Shown here: in pieces, positions 62,695-64,000 of the stretch
Layout: every line of letters begins with the position of its first letter
Position numbering within the stretch: position 1 is the first letter of the stretch
NCBI GenBank assembly: GCA_038253885.1
Contig: JBBSGP010000016.1
Location: 3,280-67,279, forward strand
DNA: 64,000 bases
Origin: JALZAQ01 sp038253885
Lineage (GTDB): Bacteria > Gemmatimonadota > Gemmatimonadetes > Gemmatimonadales > Gemmatimonadaceae
Reading direction: 5' to 3'
Program-made: the position numbers and the translations under genes
The notes under the pieces: model-generated
Databases searched by the model: none
Told to the model about the DNA's origin: nothing
Seen by the model: the letters and a program-made list of their open reading frames with translations, nothing else

Positions 62695-63111
62695 TCACGG
62701 TCCCGCGATCTGGACGTCGCTCACCCAGTACTCGGTCTCGCCGAAACACGAGGTCGGCACCCCCTTGTGCTGGTGGTAGATGAGAGCCGTCCGCTTGCCC
62801 GTCTGGATCGCGCTCTTGATGAGTGACGCCACCGAGTCGCTGCGCACGCTGAACTGGAATTTCTCGGGCATCGTGCCGGGGAGGTTCACCATTGCCAGCT
62901 CTCCCTCCCAGGTCTTACACAGCCACCCCTTCTGCGAGAACTTCTGCACGTATCCGGCGCGTTCTCCCGTGGAGTAGCTCCAGGTGAGAACGATGGCCAG
63001 ATAGAGGGCGACGAGGGCAAGAGGAGTGAGGAGCACGGTCAGCCAGCGGAGTCGGTGGGTCCGTCTCGGCTGGACGGTGGAGCTGGGAGAGTTCTTCAGA
63101 TCGTCGGGCAT
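62695..63111 (-). CDS. Hypothetical protein with one transmembrane segment
   Basis: 138 aa. One N-terminal membrane segment (residues about 22-46, 'LRWLTVLLTPLALVALYLAIVLTW') is preceded by a positive cluster, so the C-terminal domain lies outside the cytoplasm. That domain has two Cys ('GWLCKTWEGELAMV' and 'TSCFGETEYWVSDV') that may pair. Similar short proteins occur in other bacteria without a known role; I cannot name the family. Confidence 0.75.
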   Translation of the reverse strand: MPDDLKNSPSSTVQPRRTHRLRWLTVLLTPLALVALYLAIVLTWSYSTGERAGYVQKFSQKGWLCKTWEGELAMVNLPGTMPEKFQFSVRSDSVASLIKSAIQTGKRTALIYHQHKGVPTSCFGETEYWVSDVQIAGP

Positions 63112-63236
63112 TCTAGTCTCCGTCTATGTCCAGGGATGGGTGGATCGCGAGGCCAGAACGCACTCATCGGGCCAGGCGCGCACTATCCCGTTGGCTGGCG
63201 CCAGCCTTTAGCTTTCGCCGTATCTTCTCGGGATTG

Positions 63237-64000
<764 letters not shown>

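Overview
The window is about 64 kb of GC-rich bacterial chromosome, densely coded on both strands. It looks like a member of the Gemmatimonadota or a close relative. This is inferred from gene style only: a Ser/Thr kinase fused to a FlgO/TolB-like and TPR module, many secreted hydrolases with signal peptides or lipoboxes, families of small outer-membrane beta-barrels, histone-H1-like Lys/Ser/Arg-rich proteins, and NAPE-PLD-type and NHL-repeat proteins. No rRNA, tRNA, insertion sequence or CRISPR array was recognised. The window cuts genes at both ends: an RND adaptor at the left and ispG at the right.

Layout. 1-4 kb: an RND efflux adaptor (partial) and its pump. 4-9 kb: an acidic/basic low-complexity protein, a small histidine-kinase-like protein whose phospho-acceptor His is Asn, a MerR-like regulator and a TPR Ser/Thr kinase. 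9-15 kb (minus strand): an Lhr helicase and a cardiolipin synthase. 15-20 kb: an SDR enzyme, a plasmid-type replication initiator A homologue, a 65-aa protein, a CtpA-type protease and a beta-propeller lipoprotein. 20-25 kb: a cold-shock protein, then the Ku/LigD end-joining pair. 25-31 kb: an NlpC/P60 hydrolase, an NrtR-like Nudix regulator with a palindromic operator at its start, and a four-gene minus-strand operon (desaturase, YggX, M48 protease, GH3 hydrolase). 31-36 kb: an aldo-keto reductase, a thioredoxin/NHL-repeat protein and an MBL-fold hydrolase. 36-47 kb: an H1-like protein, esterase, MoeB-rhodanese, Crp/Fnr regulator, M28 peptidase, RsbRD-like and Smr-like proteins, an alkaline phosphatase and an amidohydrolase. 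47-51 kb: a pair of exported ferritin-like proteins divergent from a GntR regulator. 51-55 kb: a tandem set of outer-membrane beta-barrel proteins. 55-61.5 kb: arginine biosynthesis, argC-argB-argD (minus) divergent from argR and argG-argH (plus). 61.6-64 kb: a second cold-shock protein, two hypotheticals and the start of ispG.

The most notable signal is at 34.09 kb. The thioredoxin/NHL gene is interrupted by one in-frame TGA exactly at the first Cys of its CxxC motif (Gly-TGA-Ile-Asn-Cys). The reading frame and the family sequence continue without a shift. A perfect 7-bp stem with a 4-nt AGUU loop follows 25 nt after the TGA, as expected for a bacterial SECIS element. I read this as a UxxC selenoprotein of roughly 482 residues that ordinary gene calling would split in two. 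Second-rank signals are the His-to-Asn kinase, a shared TATGC-N9-GCATA operator in front of argC and argG, the palindrome at the NrtR-like gene, the tandem beta-barrel array and the chromosomal replication-initiator homologue.
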